DNA of 64,000 bases from Bog-473 sp963728845 (GCA_963728845.1 CAVSLS010000021.1:62001-126000), one strand, 5' to 3'. Positions 46,004 through 55,637 are shown, counted from the first letter of the stretch. The notes: generated from the letters alone by a model not told the origin. Program-made: numbers and translations.

Positions 46004-47071
46004 ATGGCAATAGGTGAGTTCTCGGAGCGTTCTGGGCTGTCCACCAAACGGCTCAGGACGTACGCGGCCGAGGGCCTCCTTACCCCGGCAGCGGTGGACC
46101 CGGGCTCGGGTTATCGCTATTACTCGCCTGGTCAGTTGGCTGCCGCCCAGGTCATCGACGCTCTTCGACAAGCGGACGTGCCACTCGCTGATATCAGCGA
46201 ATTCATGCGTCAGCCCTCCCGGGAACAGCTCGACGCCTGGGAGAGACAGCTACGAACCGATGCGAACGATCGCCAACGGGCGCTCGCGCTTGCGCGCCAC
46301 CTCTTCGCAGGGAGCGGCAACCCGTTGTACCCGATTGCCAACCCAGAAACCAAGGAGAAGTTCATGACCACACTAAGAACGGTGGGTCGCTCGGACATAG
46401 GCCAGCTGCGCGAAAACAACGAAGATGCCATCGTAAGCAGTGATCGTCTTGTGCTCGTCGCCGACGGAATGGGTGGTCACCCAGGTGGCAAGATCGCAGC
46501 GACTATCGCCACAAGCGTCGTGCCTGCAGTCTTCACCGGCCGATCACTAGACGAGCTCGAAGCAGCAGTACGTGCAGCCAACTGGGCGATCCGAGACCGT
46601 GCAAACGCCCAGCCTGGGCTGGAGGGCATGGGCAGCACGATCTGCGCCATTGGACTCCTCGCAGACGGACACATTGCACTGGTCAACGTCGGCGATAGCC
46701 GGGCCAATTTCTGGCGCAAGGGTGCGCTGAGCCGGCGGACCCGGGACCACAGCGTCACGGCCGAACTCGTCGAGCGCGGAGAGCTCCGGGAGGACGATGC
46801 ACCTCAGCACCCCCATTACGGGGTTCTTACCCGAGCACTTGGTGTCGGGCATGATATCGAGATCGACCGAAGAACTCTCACGATTGAAGAGGGAGATCGG
46901 ATCGTCGTTTGTAGTGACGGTCTGTTCAACGAGTTGTCAGGCGAAGACATCGCAGGCACGATCGCAGGAGCCCGAGACATGTCCGCGATCGTTGACAACT
47001 TGATCGCCAGTGCCATTGCTCATGGCGCTCGCGACAACATATCCGTCGTGGTCGCCGAGATAGCCGCTTGA
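46004..47071 (+). CDS. MerR regulator - PP2C protein phosphatase fusion
   Basis: 355 residues, ATG at 46004. Residues 1-70 are a MerR winged helix (IGEFSERSGLSTKRLRTYAA, SGYRYYSPGQLAAAQVIDAL, ADVPLADISEFM), followed by a coiled coil (80-100). Residues 122-355 are a PP2C-type Ser/Thr phosphatase: GRSDIGQLRENNEDAIV, LVLVADGMGGHPGGKIAA (metal Asp154), GSTICAIGLLADGHIALVNV, GDSRANF, DGLFNELSGEDIA and RDNISVVVAEI. The phosphatase probably modulates or reports a phosphorylation signal to a DNA-binding dimer. ATG at 46364 preceded by AAGGAGA inside the gene could also give a free phosphatase. Confidence 0.88.
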   Translation: MAIGEFSERSGLSTKRLRTYAAEGLLTPAAVDPGSGYRYYSPGQLAAAQVIDALRQADVPLADISEFMRQPSREQLDAWERQLRTDANDRQRALALARHLFAGSGNPLYPIANPETKEKFMTTLRTVGRSDIGQLRENNEDAIVSSDRLVLVADGMGGHPGGKIAATIATSVVPAVFTGRSLDELEAAVRAANWAIRDRANAQPGLEGMGSTICAIGLLADGHIALVNVGDSRANFWRKGALSRRTRDHSVTAELVERGELREDDAPQHPHYGVLTRALGVGHDIEIDRRTLTIEEGDRIVVCSDGLFNELSGEDIAGTIAGARDMSAIVDNLIASAIAHGARDNISVVVAEIAA

Positions 47072-47091
47072 AGCATTCGGGTGCGACGTAC

Positions 47092-47111
47092 GGGTGGCTC
47101 AGCGGCCACCC
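47092..47111 (+). terminator. short hairpin after MerR-PP2C gene
   Basis: GGGTGGC and GCCACCC form a perfect 7-bp stem with the loop TCAGCG, 20 bases after the stop. No T-run. Confidence 0.45.
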
Positions 47112-47198
47112 ATGGTCGGAATTGCCTCGCGCTCGCGATAACGTACAGGGCTACCAATACCCGCCCGGTATCGGCTTTCGGGCGTCGGCGTATCGGGC

Positions 47199-47591
47199 TC
47201 AACCCGCTGCCGTGGCTTCGATCTCGATCTTGAGCTGCGGAAAGGCGAGCCGCGCTACGCCGAGAAGAGTTGAAGCGGGAAGATTGGCACCGAAGAACTC
47301 TGATGCAAGCGGTCCGAGTACTGCGACCAACTCATCGACGTCCGTCGTGTAGTAGTTAACCTTGACAACGTCAGAAGCTGCGAGTCCAGTCGCATGTAGG
47401 ACAGCATCGAGATTCTCAAACGCCCTCTTCACCTGGTCTCCCATGTCAGAGGAGGACGGCAGCGACCCGTCTTCTCCAATACCGGTCTGTCCGGAGCAGA
47501 TGAGGATCCGCTCAGCCCCTCTCACCTCAACTGCCTGCGAGAAACCGAACGCCTTGGACCACTCCCAAGGGTTCACATCGGTTCGATCCAT
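47199..47591 (-). CDS. RidA family enamine/imine deaminase
   Basis: 130 residues, ATG at 47591. YjgF fold: NPWEWSKAFGFSQAVEVRGA, RILICSGQTGIGEDG, DMGDQVKRAFENLDAVLHAT, VVKVNYYTTDVDELVAVLGP, and LLGVARLAFPQLKIEIEATA. The usual late Arg of the RidA catalytic site is in GVARLAF. Intact. Confidence 0.85.
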   Translation of the reverse strand: MDRTDVNPWEWSKAFGFSQAVEVRGAERILICSGQTGIGEDGSLPSSSDMGDQVKRAFENLDAVLHATGLAASDVVKVNYYTTDVDELVAVLGPLASEFFGANLPASTLLGVARLAFPQLKIEIEATAAG

Positions 47592-47633
47592 TGGAGTTCC
47601 CCCGTTCGCGTGGTCTTGTCGGGAGCTGCAAGA

Positions 47634-48180
47634 CTAGCTATAGCTAAGCAGGGCATTTACCTCGGCGAGATCGAATTCAGTCGGGTCGAAGGGCCCGCCG
47701 GCCCACGCGAGATAGTTCTCGTGTTCTTCGTGGGTGGGGTCGGCGATCGCGAGAAGGAACCTGGCAGAGCCCACGTGCCGCCGACATCTTCGGGCGGGCA
47801 CGCATTCGCCGTCGAGGCATACTGCGAATGTCAACCCGATGGGGGACCATGTCGGCTGATCGATGACTACGTCGTGCTCTCACGAATCGCCGAAGTCGTA
47901 CTCCGAGAACCGGCGTTCGTCGTGCAGCGTCTCGAAACCGTGACCGTCTGCTTGTCGAGGTCACCTTCGGGGAACTCGTCGTAGTTCATCCCGCATAGCT
48001 TGTCGCCAACTGTGAGGCGTGGAGATGCGAGTTGGACCATCCCATCACCGCCCACAGGATGTCCGCGTATTTGCCCATTCGAATTGCTCCAGGGATGAGC
48101 ATCTGCTGCCAGATCACCGGGTCGACGTCATTGAGCTGCATCCGCAGACGAAAGGTGCTCTGGCCAGGGCTGTTGCGCCA
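47634..48180 (-). pseudogene. plasmid pRiA4b ORF-3-like protein, frameshifted
   Basis: Minus strand: FRLRMQLNDVDPVIWQQMLI, PGAIRMGKYADILWAVMGWS, NSHLHAS; then in other frames GMNYDEFPEGDLDKQTVTV, a FGDS-region, CLDGECVPACPPEDVGGTWA-type block and LLAIADPTHEEHENYLAWAG, PFDPTEFDLAEVNALL. This is the IS1096 OrfB/pRiA4b ORF-3 family, often carried on mobile DNA. At least three shifts. Its 5' end runs into a PDWRL scar. Confidence 0.7.
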
Positions 48181-48227
48181 GGGCTGGTGGGGTCGCTCCA
48201 CCTCCCGGCCTATCGTCCCGGGTCTAA

Positions 48228-48283
48228 GGGGCCGGATCCGCCAGTCGGGATTCGAGCAATCCGGCCCTCCGACGCCAATATGA
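48228..48283 (-). repeat. PDWRL recombinase-tail repeat, copy E
   Basis: Minus strand encodes GVGGPDCSNPDWRIRPLRPG, the most divergent copy, directly upstream of the pRiA4b ORF-3 pseudogene and downstream of the arylsulfatase stop. Confidence 0.5.
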
Positions 48284-48290
48284 AACCCCG

Positions 48291-50599
48291 TCACTGCGAC
48301 GCCAAGATGGCCGCCACCTCAGCCACCGGATCGCGGAGGACCGGTCCGGTGGCCGTCACCTCGGCTCTCACGATCGTGCCGGAGAACGGGAACGGCGCCA
48401 GGTAGTCGCTTCCTACCGCTGGGCCCCATTCGTAGCCACAGGTCAGCCCGATGCCGACCTCGTTGAAGGCAGCCGGTGTGAACCGGTCCACGACGCCCGT
48501 CCCGACCACCTCGCCGTCCTGTAGCAGCGTGGCACGACCACCAGCCGCCTCGTCCTTCTCGAACCGGAACTCAACGTGATGACGGCCCGGCCCGAGAGCC
48601 TCGCCGGCGACAACCTGGTACAGCGTCTGACCCTGCAAGTTGTGGATGTAGCGGAGTCGCCCCTCTAGGAAGTGAAGCGACCAGCCACCGAGCGCGCAAC
48701 CCAGCGCGAGAAGCGTGCCGTTTGCGACCACGTTCTCGGGAACCTTGACCTCCAGCACCATGGAGTGCGATCGGTTGCGGACATTCACGGCAACGGTCTC
48801 GGGTACGGGGGCCCCACCCTGGAAGTACCGGAAGGTCTCCCGATGCTCACGGCGATCTGGCCGGCCATGGGCGATCACCTCTAACACGCGGTTGTCGAGT
48901 GGGAGAACGTCGTTTCGCCGTGCCTCCTCCCACCACAGCCGAATAAGCTGATCGACCTTGTCCGGGAACTCCGCCGCACGGTCGTGTACCTCGGAGATGT
49001 CCTTGGCGACGTGGTAGAGCTCCCAAACGTCATCGTCGAACGGCGCGTTGGGGCTCAGTCCGTCGCCGTAGAGGGGACCAACCGGGTGGAAAGTCACTGC
49101 CTTCCACCCGTCGTGGTAGATCGCCCGCGATCCGAGCATCTCGAAGTGCTGGGTAAGATGGCGGTCGCGTTCGTCTTCGCCGCCCTGGCCGAGCACATAG
49201 GCGAAGCTCGTGCCATCGAGATGCGACTGGACGATCCCGTCGATCTCGCCGGGCGCGCCGAGGCCGACCAGTTCGAGCACCGTAGGGACGATATCGACTG
49301 CGTGCGCATAGTGCCGACGGAGAGCGCCGCCGGGAGCGGTACGGCGGCTCGCAGGCAGCCGGACGATGCAAGGGTCGGCGACTCCGCCTTCGTGGACCTC
49401 GCGCTTCCAGCGCTTGAACGGTGTGTTCCCCGCCATTGTCCATCCCCATGGGTAGTTCGCGTGACTGAGGGGTCCTCCGATCTCGTCGATCCGTCGGAAC
49501 ATCTCGCCGATCCCGGCGGCGTCGAAATTCGAGAGGCGACCCTCGTTGATCGTGCCTTCCCTTCCGCCCTCGGAGCTGGCACCGTTGTCAGAGACCACGA
49601 TCACGAGGGTCTCGTCCGTCTCTCCCAGGTCCTCAATGAAGTCGAGGACGCGACCGATCTGCTCGTCCGTGTACGAGAGGTACGCGGCAAAGCACTCCAT
49701 GAAACGCTCGGATAACGCCCGTCTGTCGCTCGTCGAGGGATTCCCAACTCGGGACCCAGGCTGGACGCGGCGAGAGCGTCGTGTTCTCGGTCACGACACC
49801 GAGCGCACGCTGACGGTCAAACGTCTCGTCGCGCCAGCGATCCCATCCCTTGGCAAAGCGTCCCCTATAGCGCTCGATCCATTCGGGAGGCGCGTGGTGT
49901 GGCGAATGACAAGCTCCGGTGCAGAAATACAGGAAGAAGGGCACGTCGGCATGAATGGCAGCGCAGGTCGCCGAGGTACTCGATGGCGCGGTCGGCCAGG
50001 TCGGCACTGAGGTGGTAGCCGTCTTCGATGGAACCCGGGGCCCTCACGCTGTGATTGTCGTGATAGAGGGCTGGCACGAACTGGTGCGTTTCGCCTCCGT
50101 GAAATCCGTACCACCGGTCGAACCCTCGGCCAAGCGGCCACGTCGAGCGCGAGGCGGCCATGTTGGTCTCGTCGTCCGGGCTCAGATGCCATTTCCCGAC
50201 GGCGTAGGTCGCATAACCGTTGGCCCGAAGGATCTCCGAGATGTAGCCGTTTTCGCGGGGCGGTCTGCCCCAATACCCGGGATAGCCCGACGCGAGATCG
50301 GCGACACGGCCCATGCCGCTCCGGTGGTGGTTCCTGCCCGTGAGGAGACACACACGGGTAGGGGAGCAAAGGGCCGTAGTGTGGAAATTGGTCAGCCGGA
50401 CCCCGTCGGCGGCCACCCCATCGATCACGGGAGTGTCCATGTCGGATCCGTAGCAGCCGAGCTGGGCGAACCCGACGTCATCGAGAACGATCAGTACGAT
50501 GTTGGGTGCGCCGTCGGGAGGAGCCGGGACCGGCGGCCACCACGGCTCCGACGATCGCCAGTCGTCGCCGATCTTCCCGCGGAACTCGATTCTGGCCAC
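48291..50599 (-). pseudogene. type I arylsulfatase, two frameshifts
   Basis: About 769 residues when joined. ATG at 50599; PNIVLIVLDDVGFAQLGCYG (metal Asp40, Asp41), FHTTALCSPTRVCLLTGRNH with formylglycine Cys78 in CSPTR, YAVGKWHLSPDDE, FDRWYGFHGGETHQFVP; shift near 49960; FFLYFCTGACHSPHHAPPEW; shift near 49712; LVIVVSDNGASSEGG (metal Asp-Asn), HEGGVADPCIVRLPA, and a long C-terminal beta domain (VNVRNRSHSMVLEVKVPENV). It hydrolyses sulfate esters after Cys is converted by an FGE, which is not in this window. Followed by a dehydrogenase on the same strand upstream. Confidence 0.82.
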
Positions 50600-50811
50600 T
50601 ACGCACCCCCTAGGGCTCTAGCGACTTTGCACGCGCAAAGTCGCTTGCTGCCGACTCGGCCAGATTCTGTCAGGAGAATTCGTACGACGTGACGCCGAAA
50701 GCAACCACCGGATCGGCGCGGGCAACGAAACACGTGCGAGCCACGCCTGCTTGGTTCGGGGGTCTATCGAATCGAGAGACTTGGTCGACCGGGTCCCGAC
50801 GCTGGGGGGCA

Positions 50812-52026
50812 TCACCGTTCAAGGCCTTTCGCGGGCATCGACGTCTTCGCAGAATCCCCAAGGCCAGACGAGGGCAATCTCCATCGCACGATGGGTGAAC
50901 CGCATGATCGTAGATCAGACCGACGAGTCAACCTTCCCGAATCGACGCCGGGTCGACGCCAACTCCGCCCGCTTGCGCTGCTGGCGTACACAGCGAGCGC
51001 AAACCGCAATACCTCGACGGCCTCTTCGGCACCCCACAGCAAAGGGCCCTTGCCGGTACGGAGCCAGCGCAGCCAGTGACGTCCGGAGTCCCGGAAACTG
51101 CTGGCCCAGTCGTCGTCGAGCGCATGGTATGTCCGCATCTCGCCGTCAACGTAGGTCTCGAGGCTCGGTTGTTGTATGCCCCTGCCGGTGCACCGGTTCA
51201 CCCGTGAGTAGCCGCGACGACCTGTGACTTCCCACCGTTCATCATTGGTGTAATAGTCGGACCGGAGATACATGTCCGGCGCCAAGGTGATGTCCCACAC
51301 ACCGCGGATGCCGTTCTGGTGCTCCCATGCGATGGTGGTTGGCGCGTCGACCTCGATGTCTGGCAGGACCTCGGTGCCGCCCACCCACGCCCGGACCTCC
51401 CGCAGCGGTCCGAACAGCCACAACGCCGTAGAGAGCTTGTGCCAGCCGTCGTCGAACACCAAGATGCCCCTGCCGCGGCGCATCTGTACGAACTGCCATT
51501 CGTAGCTGGACCGAGGCACGTCCCAGCCACCACGGCCGCTGCCCACCATCTTCATGTGGTAACCGCTCACCGCGCCCAGGTCCCCCGACTCGACCGTCTC
51601 CTTCAGCCGCTGCAAAGGCTCATAGAAGAGGTAGTTCTCCATTACCCGCAGGACGCGGTCGTTCGCTCGGGCCGCCTCGACCATCCGTTGGGCTTCACGC
51701 AGGTCGCTGCACAGAGGCTTCTGCAGGTTCAAATGCCAACCGTAGCCCAGCATCTCACAGACCCCTTCGGCGTGGAGCGGGATGGGAAGCAGCACCTCGG
51801 CTGCATCGACCGCCAGGCCACTCGACGCAAGATCGGCTGCGGTGGCGAACGTGTGGGCCTGGGGCCAATCGGCTTGGCGTTGGGCACGACGCTGGGGATC
51901 GGGATCAACGAGCGCAACGACCTCGACGTCCGGGTTGCCTCTGTAGGCCCGCACGTTCAGGTCGTAGATGCGACCGAGACCGACGAAGGCGGCCCGGATC
52001 GGCCGGTCGTAGGGAACGAACGTCAT
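50812..52026 (-). CDS. Gfo/Idh/MocA family NAD(P)-dependent oxidoreductase
   Basis: 404 residues, ATG at 52026. Rossmann start IRAAFVGLGRIYDLNVRAYR, NPDVEVVALVDPDPQRRAQR, VLLPIPLHAEGVCEMLGYGW, HLNLQKPLCSDLREAQRM (EKP-equivalent QKP with catalytic Lys), then FYEPLQRLKETVESGDLGAV and the C-terminal sheet. The last 50 residues in this frame look unlike the family; in an overlapping frame AAQAGGVGVDPASIREG ends near 50928, so the true C-terminus may be shifted. Acts on a sugar or inositol-type alcohol; the sulfatase neighbour hints at sulfated glycan use. Confidence 0.8.
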   Translation of the reverse strand: MTFVPYDRPIRAAFVGLGRIYDLNVRAYRGNPDVEVVALVDPDPQRRAQRQADWPQAHTFATAADLASSGLAVDAAEVLLPIPLHAEGVCEMLGYGWHLNLQKPLCSDLREAQRMVEAARANDRVLRVMENYLFYEPLQRLKETVESGDLGAVSGYHMKMVGSGRGGWDVPRSSYEWQFVQMRRGRGILVFDDGWHKLSTALWLFGPLREVRAWVGGTEVLPDIEVDAPTTIAWEHQNGIRGVWDITLAPDMYLRSDYYTNDERWEVTGRRGYSRVNRCTGRGIQQPSLETYVDGEMRTYHALDDDWASSFRDSGRHWLRWLRTGKGPLLWGAEEAVEVLRFALAVYASSASGRSWRRPGVDSGRLTRRSDLRSCGSPIVRWRLPSSGLGDSAKTSMPAKGLER

Positions 52027-52288
52027 GATCGCTTTGCCTTCTCTCGTCGCACGGGTCTCTGCGGGCAGTGCAATCACCCGTTCTACCGCAATATGCTGGA
52101 TTCTTGGGATCTCGCGTTCGGAGTGGAGCTGTCAGGGTCGGCCCAGTAACACCACCCGTTCAAGCCGCGTCGCCCTGAACGTTGCAGAGCGCAAGCATCT
52201 GACCCGACGGACCTCCGAGGTCGGGCGCCTTGACCACGAACATTGATGAATCGGGCTGGCGATCTCCCGGATCGATAGCCTGAGCGGG

Positions 52289-53416
52289 GTGCGAGCTCCA
52301 CGAATGGCGATACTTCTGGCTCCGGTCCTGCTTGGCATTCCTGCTGTGATCGTCTCATCGGCAGCCACGGCGGCATCGAGTTCGGTCCCATCGGTCACGA
52401 CGATCTCCCTGACAGCCCACGCCTACAAACCCAGTGCAGCACCTGGTACGACCGACGACTATCACTGCACGCTGGTGGATCCCCATGTGGCCGAGAACTC
52501 GTACATCATTTCCAGCCAGTTCGTCCCTGGGAGCGCCGAGGATCACCACGCGGCACTCTTTCTCTTGCCGCCATCACTCGCCGCAACGGCAGAACGTGAC
52601 AACGACGGGGGAAGAGGTTGGACGTGCTTCGGGCTGCCCCTTCCCAGTTCCGACTTGTCGGGTCTCGCAGCTGTCCCGCTGCTCACCTTCTGGGCCCCCG
52701 GAGCCGGGGTGGACAACTTCCCAAAGGGGAGTGGAATCACACTTCCTGCCGGAAGCCAGGTTGTCATGCAGGTCCACTACAACCTGCTCGTCGGCAACAG
52801 GCCCGTCAAGAACAGGCTCATACTCCACACGGTGCCAGCATCAACGTCGCTTCTTCCCCTCCATCTCAATCTCATGCTCGCACCACCGGACATCCCTTGC
52901 CCGACCGTCGTGAGCGGCCCGCTCTGCAACCGGGCTGCTTCACTCGCCAACCTGGGTGAACGTTTCGGCCAGCTGGCTGTCGCCGAGGTGAACGGCATTG
53001 AAGCTCTCTGTGGGAACAATCCGTCTGATCCGCCCGAAGGTGACTCGACGTCCTGCATGTCGCGGATCGACAAGAGTGGCTACATCGTCAGGACGTATGC
53101 GCACATGCACCTCTTGGGTGCGGCCTTCAACATGGTGCTCGACCCGGGAACGCCAGAGGCAAGGACCGTACTCAGCGTGCCCAGCTACGATTTCCACGAC
53201 CAACGGTCCTACAACCTGAGCACACCAATTCCGGTCACTGCAGGTGAACCGATAAAGGTGACCTGTACCTACGACCCGACGCTGGCCCAGGAGCTCCCAC
53301 TTCTCCGCAAGGCGCCTCCACACTTCGTCACTTGGGGTGACGGATCAACTGACGAGATGTGCATCGGAATCGCCTGGACCTCGAGCGTCCTCCCGAATTC
53401 CCACGACTCCATCTAG
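52289..53416 (+). CDS. secreted copper type II monooxygenase, PHM/DBH-like
   Basis: 375 residues, GTG at 52289, signal peptide MAILLAPVLLGIPAVIVSSA with cleavage near residue 29. Motifs match the peptidylglycine/dopamine monooxygenase fold: DDYHCTLVD near residue 57, CuH ligands His86-His87 (EDHHAALF), His163 (MQVHYN), CuM ligands His272 and His274 (YAHMHLLGAAFN), and Met357 (STDEMCIGI). All expected ligands are present. The family hydroxylates C-H bonds with ascorbate and O2 outside the cell; the bacterial substrate is unknown. Single copy, no obvious operon partner. Confidence 0.82.
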   Translation: MRAPRMAILLAPVLLGIPAVIVSSAATAASSSVPSVTTISLTAHAYKPSAAPGTTDDYHCTLVDPHVAENSYIISSQFVPGSAEDHHAALFLLPPSLAATAERDNDGGRGWTCFGLPLPSSDLSGLAAVPLLTFWAPGAGVDNFPKGSGITLPAGSQVVMQVHYNLLVGNRPVKNRLILHTVPASTSLLPLHLNLMLAPPDIPCPTVVSGPLCNRAASLANLGERFGQLAVAEVNGIEALCGNNPSDPPEGDSTSCMSRIDKSGYIVRTYAHMHLLGAAFNMVLDPGTPEARTVLSVPSYDFHDQRSYNLSTPIPVTAGEPIKVTCTYDPTLAQELPLLRKAPPHFVTWGDGSTDEMCIGIAWTSSVLPNSHDSI

Positions 53417-53517
53417 GCAATCGCCTGCTACCGATGTCACGCTCGTTGACGCGATCCGAAATGGCTCTCGCTCCGGTGTCTGAGATACCCAGAAGCGGGG
53501 TCTGAGAGATTGACTCA

Positions 53518-53895
53518 GTGGAAGCACCGGATGGCGCACCGCCTTGGCTTCAGGTCTTCACGGCCGAGGAGCGACCGGAGCTGTGGGAACGAGCTCGGAC
53601 CGAGCGGTTGTTCGAGGCACTCTGGCCCGAATACAACCTGCACGGCTCGCACGCGGCACTCTACTTCGGGTCTCTTGTTCCCCGGCTCGCCCAATTTCAG
53701 GCACTGTTCGTCGATCGACGGACGAGCGAGTTGATCGCACGGGCGCGCACGATTCCATTTTGGTGGGATCGCAGACTTGAGGATCTCCCGAGCGGCATCG
53801 ACGCGGTGCGTATTCGGGCAGTCGAGGTTCCCCGCAGCCCGACCGCGATGCGTACGCTTCGTATTCTGAAACCGACGAGACTGGGGAGGTACCGG
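53518..53895 (+). pseudogene. truncated GNAT-like N-terminal domain
   Basis: GTG at 53518: VFTAEERPELWERARTERLF, EALWPEYNLHGSHAALYFGS, LVARARTIPFWWD-type block (LIARARTIPFWWDRRLEDLP), SGIDAVRIRAVEVPRSPTAM. This is the N-terminal half of an actinobacterial GNAT-like family that normally continues into the acetyl-CoA loop; here the frame instead runs over the start of the next gene (to 54045) in nonsense. Likely a 3' deletion. Confidence 0.5.
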
Positions 53896-53909
53896 AAGGG
53901 AGTTCCTGC

Positions 53910-54431
53910 GTGGATCACGAGCAATGTTCTGCATGCCACTTCGATGGCGCTAGGTATGAACCATCGCTGCTGTTGGACGCGATTCGGCAGCTTGGACCGC
54001 AATGGAGACGCCTCTTGCTTGACGCCGGTGACGACCTTCGGCTGAGACCAGCCCCTCAAACTTGGTCGGCCCTCGAGTACGCGGCTCATAGCCGGGACGT
54101 CACTGCGCTCCACGTTTTCGGCGTCGAGCAGGCGTTGACGATCGAGGAACCCCAATTCCCTGAGATCGCCGGGGCGGAGCTCGTGGAGCGCGCTTCAGCG
54201 AGCTACGCCTCACAAGATCCTGGTGTGGTTGCGATGGAGCTCGAGGATCAGGCTCGCAAACTTGCCGATTTGGCCGAGGCGTCCGGACCGGCCTCATGGT
54301 CCCGAGGCATCACAGTCGGCGGGTCGCGGAGTGACGTCCGATTCCTTCTCGAGCATGCGCTTCATGACTCGCACCACCATTTGGTCGATGTGAAGAATGG
54401 CCTTGCCATCGTGAGAGAAGGATCGTGTTGA
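53910..54431 (+). CDS. DinB-like family protein with CxxC FDG N-terminus
   Basis: 173 residues, GTG at 53910: VDHEQCSACHFDGARYEPSL, LLDAIRQLGPQWRRLLLDAG, TWSALEYAAHSRDVTALHVF (first metal His), and FLLEHALHDSHHHLVDVKNG (C-terminal His cluster). Mycothiol-dependent transferase superfamily fold. Substrate unknown. Confidence 0.75.
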   Translation: MDHEQCSACHFDGARYEPSLLLDAIRQLGPQWRRLLLDAGDDLRLRPAPQTWSALEYAAHSRDVTALHVFGVEQALTIEEPQFPEIAGAELVERASASYASQDPGVVAMELEDQARKLADLAEASGPASWSRGITVGGSRSDVRFLLEHALHDSHHHLVDVKNGLAIVREGSC

Positions 54432-54491
54432 CCCGGATCGCCAGACGAGGCAAAGAACGACCCGGCGCCGGGTGGATGCACCGATAGGTGG

Positions 54492-54719
54492 ATGCACCGA
54501 TCTATGTCTTCAAGACTGTGCGCGGTGGCTCTGGACACATCAAACGCTCGGGCTCTGGCGGAGTTCCGACGCCAGCTACTGGGTTACAACCTCCGACCGA
54601 AGACGCACCGTCCTCGGACGAACCTGGCGACCGTTGCGCTCACTTGGTCGATGCTGCTTGGTCCCCGACGACAAACCAATCTGGCATTTCTGCAGGTCGC
54701 GATGCAGGCGTCGACCTAG
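54492..54719 (+). pseudogene. VOC (glyoxalase-like) fragment
   Basis: SRLCAVALDTSNARALAEFR, RQLLGYNLRP and a little later TNLAFLQVAMQAST match the start and first metal-ligand strand of actinobacterial glyoxalase-like proteins. The expected continuation (GWPEAECVPGEE region) is in another frame and the rest is absent. Confidence 0.5.
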
Positions 54720-54851
54720 GGTGGCCGGAGGCTGAGTGCGTGCCAGGTGAGGAACGTGAGTTGACCTTTCGGGCACCGTCGTCCGGCAGTTCAAGCTGAA
54801 GCTCCTGGACCACCTCGACCTCTACAACCGGTCGCCTGGCAGGATGGGTGC

Positions 54852-55637
54852 ATGGCTGAGAACGGCGCATATGACAAGGCACTCCTGCACCTCCAAGAGG
54901 AACTGGTGAAGATGCAACAGTGGGTCCGCGATGAGGGTCAACGGGTCGTTATCGTGATCGAGGGTCGGGATGCCGCTGGCAAAGGTGGCGTGATCAAGCG
55001 CATTACCGACTACCTCAATCCCCGATGGTGCCGGATCGCTGCCCTGCCGGCCCCGAGCGACCGTGAACAGGGCCAGTGGTATTTTCAGCGCTATATCGCC
55101 CACCTTCCCGCGGGAGGGGAGATCGTCCTGTTCGACCGCAGTTGGTACAACCGGGCCGGGGTAGAGCGGGTGATGGATTTCTGTACAGATGAGGAATACC
55201 ACCGTTTCCTCCGGCAGTGCCCTGCGTTCGAGCGAATGCTCATCGACGACGGCATTATTCTGCTCAAGTACTGGTTCTCGGTGAGCGACGAGGAGCAGGA
55301 GCGAAGGTTCAAAGAGCGCGTCAACGCGCCCCTGAAGCGCTGGAAGCTTAGCGGGATGGATCTCGAGGGCCGCAACCGCTGGGTCGCGTATTCCAAGGCG
55401 AAGGACGAGATGTTCGCCCACTGCGACCTACCGGACTCCCCGTGGTACGAGGTCGAAGCCGACGACAAGAAGCGGGCCCGGCTCAACTGCATCGCTCACC
55501 TTTTGTCGGTCGTGCCGTATAACGCCCGTAAGGCTCCGAAAGTGAAGCTCCCCCCTCGCCCGCCCGTCGGGGACTATCGGCGACCTCCCCGCGACCGGTA
55601 CCACTATGTACCCGACTACTCCGCGACGATCATCTAA
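54852..55637 (+). CDS. ppk2: polyphosphate kinase 2
   Basis: 261 residues, ATG at 54852. P-loop kinase of the PPK2 family that phosphorylates nucleotides from polyphosphate: Walker A GRDAAGKGG (residues 38-46), Walker B EIVLFDRSWYNRAGVERVMD with Asp95, lid segment ERRFKERVNAPLKRWKLSGM, and the conserved PWYEVEADDKKRARLNCIAH. Length fits one-domain class I PPK2. Intact and highly conserved. Confidence 0.95.
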   Translation: MAENGAYDKALLHLQEELVKMQQWVRDEGQRVVIVIEGRDAAGKGGVIKRITDYLNPRWCRIAALPAPSDREQGQWYFQRYIAHLPAGGEIVLFDRSWYNRAGVERVMDFCTDEEYHRFLRQCPAFERMLIDDGIILLKYWFSVSDEEQERRFKERVNAPLKRWKLSGMDLEGRNRWVAYSKAKDEMFAHCDLPDSPWYEVEADDKKRARLNCIAHLLSVVPYNARKAPKVKLPPRPPVGDYRRPPRDRYHYVPDYSATII

